A DNA stretch of 64,000 nucleotides, from NCBI RefSeq assembly GCF_024753245.1, contig NZ_JANUGX010000007.1:1-64000 (forward strand). The letters are read 5' to 3'. Under the pieces are notes generated by a model that saw nothing but the letters and a program-made list of their open reading frames with translations, was not told the DNA's origin and ran no database searches. Source of the DNA: Massilia norwichensis. GTDB lineage: Bacteria > Pseudomonadota > Gammaproteobacteria > Burkholderiales > Burkholderiaceae_D. A program made the position numbers and the translations under genes. Below are positions 63,830-64,000 of this stretch, piece by piece. Numbering within the stretch: position 1 is the stretch's first letter; each line of letters opens with the position of its first letter.

Positions 63830-64000
63830 TCAGATATGCAGCGCGTGCCCCAGCGCCCTTAACGCCGCTTCCTGCACCGCCTCACCCAGCGTCGGGTGCG
63901 CGTGGATGGTGCCGCCCACGTCTTCCAGCAGCGCGCCCATCTCGATCGACTGCACGAAGGCAGTGCTGAGCTCGGCCACGCCGCTGCCGACCGCCTGCCA
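63830..64000 (-). CDS. lpdA: Dihydrolipoamide dehydrogenase, C-terminal part (cut by window edge)
   Basis: Only the last 56 codons are present. The frame ends [21 protein letters not shown] then [16 protein letters not shown] and stop at 63830-63832. HxxPTxxE-type HAHPTLGE holds the catalytic His and Glu of the dimerisation domain, typical of E3 of 2-oxoacid dehydrogenases. The rest lies beyond base 64000. Confidence 0.9.
   Translation of the reverse strand, partial: WQAVGSGVAELSTAFVQSIEMGALLEDVGGTIHAHPTLGEAVQEAALRALGHALHI

Overview
The window is high-GC DNA (locally lower only in intergenic gaps) from a Gram-negative heterotroph, most likely a Burkholderiales/Oxalobacteraceae member of the Massilia-Telluria-Duganella kind. 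This is an inference from gene content: large TonB receptors with tryptophan-halogenase/SapC/cupin operons, laminarinase, GH1/GH2/GH3/GH43 enzymes, LacI regulators, a KefFC system, recurrent AGGAGAC ribosome binding sites and dispersed GTCATTCCCGC palindromes. No tRNA, rRNA, CRISPR array, transposase or phage gene was seen.

Layout. 1-7.3 kb: two universal stress protein genes (one interrupted by a TAG), a MaoC-like protein, an orphan LivK-type binding protein, a lipid kinase and a PAS-GGDEF-EAL protein. 7.0-9.0 kb: a small disordered protein, then a gluconate repressor and gluconokinase. 9.3-16.2 kb: a sensor kinase, WrbA, and a divergent potassium module made of a KimA-like importer facing a shortened KdpD-like kinase plus KdpE-like regulator; tandem 11-bp-spaced boxes lie between them.

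16.4-28.1 kb and 30.8-39.9 kb form one beta-glucan (laminarin-like) utilisation system: a sugar ABC importer, LacI repressor, GH1, GH3, glucokinase and FucP-type MFS permease on one side, and a TonB receptor, halogenase/SapC/JmjC-cupin/halogenase operon and GH16 laminarinase on the other. Five copies of a TGGAAACGTTTCCA-like operator, four of them just downstream of readable sigma-70 promoters, tie the parts into one regulon. The likely flow is GH16 cutting outside the cell, TonB uptake, GH3 in the periplasm, ABC/MFS import, GH1 and glucokinase in the cytoplasm. Between the two halves lie mntP behind a yybP-ykoY manganese riboswitch and a flavoprotein monooxygenase gene with an in-frame TGA.

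39.8-45.1 kb: two small unknown genes, a hybrid kinase gene that has lost its histidine domain and is frameshifted, merP/merT without merR or merA, a Tat-exported transglutaminase, a TlpA thioredoxin and an EmrE-like pump. 45.1-58.5 kb: a second glycan locus (GH43, GH2, ABC importer, LacI, TonB receptor, cytoplasmic GH43). 58.5-64 kb: an alpha/beta hydrolase, a DUF3885 remnant, a lipoprotein, KefC/KefF, two small disordered proteins related to the one at 7 kb, and the 3' end of a dihydrolipoamide dehydrogenase gene cut by the window edge.

Four palindromic repeat loci (REPIN-like pairs) sit at gene ends, three of them between convergent genes, and two of them supply the C-terminal codons of the genes they abut.
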